Below, in pieces: positions 60,750 through 64,000 of a DNA stretch of 64,000 bases (positions are counted from its first letter, which is position 1; every line of letters begins with the position of its first letter). A program made the translations under genes and the position numbers. Origin of the DNA: Methylobacterium hispanicum (GTDB taxonomy: Bacteria > Pseudomonadota > Alphaproteobacteria > Rhizobiales > Beijerinckiaceae); contig NZ_BPQO01000017.1 in NCBI RefSeq assembly GCF_022179285.1, positions 62,001 through 126,000 of the forward strand. Direction: 5' to 3'. A model generated the notes under the pieces. It searched no databases. It saw nothing but the letters and a program-made list of their open reading frames with translations, and was not told the origin of the DNA.

Positions 60750-61727
60750 ATGACCACCTTGACCGATCAGATCGCGCTGGCCGAGACACGCAGCGTCGCG
60801 CGCCGCCGGGGCCCGAGTCGGGGCACCGACGCCCTCTTCCGCGGGGCAGCCTACGCCTCCGCCCTGCTGGTGCTGCTGGTGCTCGCCGGCATCCTGGGTT
60901 CGATCCTCTACGGCGGCTGGCCCGCCTTCCGGGAATTCGGCTTCGGCTTCCTCACCTCCAGCGCCTGGAACATCGGCACCGAGCAGTACGGCGCCCTCGT
61001 CGCGGTGATCGGCACGCTGGCCTCGGCGCTGCTCGCCCTCGTGATCGGCGTGCCGATCTCGCTCGGCATCGCGGTCTACCTGACGCAGCTCTGCCCCGGC
61101 TGGGCAAGGAAGCCCGTCGGCATGACGATCGAGCTGCTCGCGGCCGTGCCCAGCATCATCTACGGCATGTGGGGCCTGTTCATCTTCGCCCCGCTCTTCG
61201 CCCGCTTCGTGCAGGTGCCGGTCTCGAACCTCGTCGAGGGCATGCCGCTCGTCGGCACCCTGTTCTACGCGCGCGTGCCCTCGGGGGTCGGCATCCTCAC
61301 CGCCGGCATCATCCTGGCGATCATGATCGTGCCCTTCGTGGCCTCGATCGCCCGCGACATGCTCGACCAGATCCCGACGATCCTGCGCGAGAGCGCCTAC
61401 GGCATCGGCTGCACCACCTGGGAGGTGGTGCGCCACGTGCTGGTGCCGCAGGCCTCGGTCTCGATCATCGGCGCGATCATGCTGGGGCTCGGCCGCGCGC
61501 TCGGCGAGACGATGGCGGTCACCTTCGTGATCGGCAACGCCAACCGGCTCTCGGCCTCGATCTTCGACCCGGGCTCCACCATCGCGTCGCGCATCGCCAA
61601 CGAGTTCAACGAGGCGGACGGCATGCAGCTCAACGCCCTGATGGCGCTCGGCTGCATCCTCTTCGTCATCACCTTCATCGTCCTCATCATCGCCCGCCTG
61701 CTGACGCGGCGCGCCAAGGTCGCCTGA
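60750..61727 (+). CDS. pstC: Phosphate ABC transporter permease PstC
   Basis: A 325-aa permease with six membrane helices. The cytoplasmic N-terminus has about 30 residues. V-P-S-I-I-Y-G-M-W-G near 132-141 is typical of PstC. The EAA-like loop R-E-S-A-Y-G-I-G-C-T-T-W-E-V near 215-228 contacts PstB, and G-R-A-L-G-E-T-M-A near 249-257 follows. ATG 60750. Confidence 0.96.
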   Translation: MTTLTDQIALAETRSVARRRGPSRGTDALFRGAAYASALLVLLVLAGILGSILYGGWPAFREFGFGFLTSSAWNIGTEQYGALVAVIGTLASALLALVIGVPISLGIAVYLTQLCPGWARKPVGMTIELLAAVPSIIYGMWGLFIFAPLFARFVQVPVSNLVEGMPLVGTLFYARVPSGVGILTAGIILAIMIVPFVASIARDMLDQIPTILRESAYGIGCTTWEVVRHVLVPQASVSIIGAIMLGLGRALGETMAVTFVIGNANRLSASIFDPGSTIASRIANEFNEADGMQLNALMALGCILFVITFIVLIIARLLTRRAKVA

Positions 61728-61738
61728 GGAGGCAAGCT

Positions 61739-62650
61739 GTGGACGCCGCCAACACCCTCGCAGCGCCGCCCGCCGGCGCCCCCTCCGGCACGCCGAGGCG
61801 GGCGAGCCGCGTGCGCGCCTCGCGCCGCACCGCCGACCGAACGCTCCGCATCGCCTGCACCCTGGCCACCCTTCTCGGTGCGATCGTGCTCGGCTCGATC
61901 CTGCTCATGCTGATCGTCGAGGGCCTGAAGGGCCTCTCGCCGACGCTGCTGACCCAGCCGACCCCGGGCCCCGGCAGCGAGGGCGGCGGCATCGCCAACG
62001 CGATCCTCGGCAGCCTCGTGATGACGGTGATCGGCATCCTGATCGCGACCCCGATCGGCGTGATGGCCGGCACCTACCTCGCCGAGTACGGCCGCACCTC
62101 GAAGCTCGCCGACGTGATCCGCTTCCTCAACGACATCCTGCTCTCGGCGCCCTCGATCCTGATCGGCCTGTTCGTCTACACCCTGATGGTGCGGCCGATG
62201 GGGACCTATTCGGGCTGGGCCGGGGCGGTGGCGCTCGCCATCATCGCCACGCCCGTGATCGTGCGCACCACCGAGGACATGATGCGCCTCGTGCCGGGCA
62301 CGCTGCGCGAGGCGGGTGCGGCGCTCGGCGCGCCTCCTTCCGTGGTGATCCGCAGCGTGACCTGGCGGGCGGCCTCGGCCGGCATCGTCACGGGCATCAT
62401 CCTGGCGCTCGCCCGCATCGCCGGCGAGACCGCGCCGCTGCTCTTCACCGCGCTCAACAACAACAGCTGGTTCAACGCCAACCTGATGGGCGGCGTCGCG
62501 AACCTGCCGGTGATGATCTACCAGTTCGCGCTCTCGCCCTATCCCAACTGGCAGCAGCTCGCCTGGGCGGGCGCGCTCCTCATCACCGTGACCATCCTGG
62601 CCCTGTCGGTGATCGCCCGCACGGTGATCAAGCCGCAGCGCGCCCGCTGA
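61739..62650 (+). CDS. pstA: Phosphate ABC transporter permease PstA
   Basis: A 303-aa permease with six helices, starting at GTG 61739 after GAGGAGG. The N-terminal 35 residues are Ala/Arg-rich. S-A-P-S-I-L-I-G-L-F-V-Y near 140-151, the EAA-like loop R-E-A-G-A-A-L-G-A-P near 190-199, and A-R-I-A-G-E-T-A-P-L near 225-234 are typical. It lies 11 bases after pstC. Confidence 0.96.
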   Translation: MDAANTLAAPPAGAPSGTPRRASRVRASRRTADRTLRIACTLATLLGAIVLGSILLMLIVEGLKGLSPTLLTQPTPGPGSEGGGIANAILGSLVMTVIGILIATPIGVMAGTYLAEYGRTSKLADVIRFLNDILLSAPSILIGLFVYTLMVRPMGTYSGWAGAVALAIIATPVIVRTTEDMMRLVPGTLREAGAALGAPPSVVIRSVTWRAASAGIVTGIILALARIAGETAPLLFTALNNNSWFNANLMGGVANLPVMIYQFALSPYPNWQQLAWAGALLITVTILALSVIARTVIKPQRAR

Positions 62651-62676
62651 GACGCCGAGTTCGAAGGATCGATCCC

Positions 62677-63500
<824 letters not shown>

Positions 63501-63507
<7 letters not shown>

Positions 63508-63547
63508 GCCTCGGCTCCCGTAGCGCTCGGCTTAGCCTCGGCTCCCG
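63501..63547. repeat. 20-bp direct repeat at the end of pstB
   Basis: Two 20-base copies differing by one base lie at 63501-63520 and 63528-63547 (CGGCTKAGCCTCGGCTCCCG). The first copy contains the pstB stop codon. It is probably a local duplication. Confidence 0.75.
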
Positions 63548-63581
63548 CACCGCACCGCATACCCGTACCGAGGACCCCGCC

Positions 63582-64000
63582 ATGCCCGGTCACATCGTCA
63601 GCTCCTACGACGCCGAACTGGAGAACCTGCGCCGCTCGATCTCCGAGATGGGCGGCATCGCCGAGAAGATGGTGACCGAGGCCACCGACGCGCTCGTGCG
63701 CCGCGACGCGACGCTCGCGCAGGCCGTGATCGCGGCGGACAAGCGCCTCGACACGCTCCAGCACGAGATCGAGGAGCGCTCCGTCCTCCTCATCGCCAAG
63801 CGCCAGCCGCTCGCCATCGACCTGCGCGAGACCATCTCGGCGATCCGCGTCTCGGGCGATCTGGAGCGGATCGGGGATCTGGCCAAGAACATCGCCAAGC
63901 GCGTGGTGGCGATCAGCGACCAGGCGGTCGGTCAGAAGATCATCCTGGGCGTGCAGCACATGAGCGACCTCGCGGAGGCGCAGCTCAAGGACGTGCTCGA
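63582..64000 (+). CDS. phoU: Phosphate signalling protein PhoU (partial, runs off right edge)
   Basis: The first 139 residues of PhoU, a two-bundle helical protein that links PstB to the PhoR sensor kinase. I-V-S-S-Y-D-A-E-L-E-N-L at 5-16, V-I-A-A-D-K-R-L-D near 48-56, and the metal-binding I-R-V-S-G-D-L-E-R-I-G-D-L-A-K-N-I motif near 88-104 are clear. ATG 63582 follows pstB by 74 bases. Confidence 0.96.
   Translation, partial: MPGHIVSSYDAELENLRRSISEMGGIAEKMVTEATDALVRRDATLAQAVIAADKRLDTLQHEIEERSVLLIAKRQPLAIDLRETISAIRVSGDLERIGDLAKNIAKRVVAISDQAVGQKIILGVQHMSDLAEAQLKDVL

Overview
The window comes from a very GC-rich bacterial chromosome and is almost certainly alphaproteobacterial, most likely from the Methylobacterium/Methylorubrum group. 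The genus is an inference from gene content and style, not from a marker gene. Support comes from the aerobic (late cobalt insertion) cobalamin pathway genes, a class A RNase P RNA, a division and cell-wall cluster leading into lpxC and bamD, an exact CtrA-type box TTAA-N7-TTAAC, and a PhoB-regulated pst operon.

Region 1 (1-2.9 kb) holds the edge of a membrane-protein gene, a fosmidomycin-resistance-type exporter, a small antibiotic-biosynthesis-monooxygenase-fold protein and an XRE-type regulator. Region 2 (2.9-24.4 kb) is a cobalamin cluster. A B12 riboswitch near 17.9 kb, on the minus strand, leads a tightly coupled ten-gene run: cbtB, cbtA, DUF1636, cobW, a DUF4349 lipoprotein, cobN, cobG, cobH, cobI, cobJ. 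cobK lies opposite, and cobL, cobE, cobM, cobB continue on the minus strand. On the other side of the riboswitch are cobP, cobO, cobQ and an MFS carrier, then the divergent pair cobD/cobC. Together these cover cobalt uptake, ring methylation and contraction, amidation, cobalt insertion, adenosylation and aminopropanol attachment. SUMT, cobF, cobS/cobT and the final lower-ligand genes are not in the window.

Region 3 (24.4-29.0 kb) is housekeeping: an MFS exporter, a 65-aa unknown protein, malonyl-CoA decarboxylase, glyoxalase I, a 53-aa protein and rnpB. Region 4 (29.0-54.1 kb) is the dcw cluster: rsmH, ftsL, ftsI, murE, murF, mraY, murD, ftsW, murG, murC, murB, ddl, ftsQ, ftsA, ftsZ, then lpxC and bamD. 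mraZ is absent at its head. Three foreign-looking units interrupt it: a soluble PAS-PAS chemoreceptor between murD and ftsW, a RelE/XRE toxin-antitoxin pair between murC and murB, and a MazE/MazF pair between murB and ddl. Region 5 (54.1-59.2 kb) has recN flanked by two glycosyltransferase genes, a NepR-like small protein and a small coiled-coil protein. Region 6 (59.3-64.0 kb) is pstS-pstC-pstA-pstB-phoU behind three Pho-box heptamers; phoU runs off the right edge.

The most unusual signal is a family of GC-rich palindromic elements. One copy of about 175 bp lies between cobK and cobJ. A related copy of about 189 bp sits in frame inside cobG, adding about 63 residues. An 18-bp-arm perfect hairpin sits in frame inside cobN. 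This resembles the gene-invading palindromes known from Rickettsia. Other oddities are the head-to-head cobK/cobL genes whose start codons overlap, and toxin-antitoxin genes on both sides of an essential cell-wall gene.
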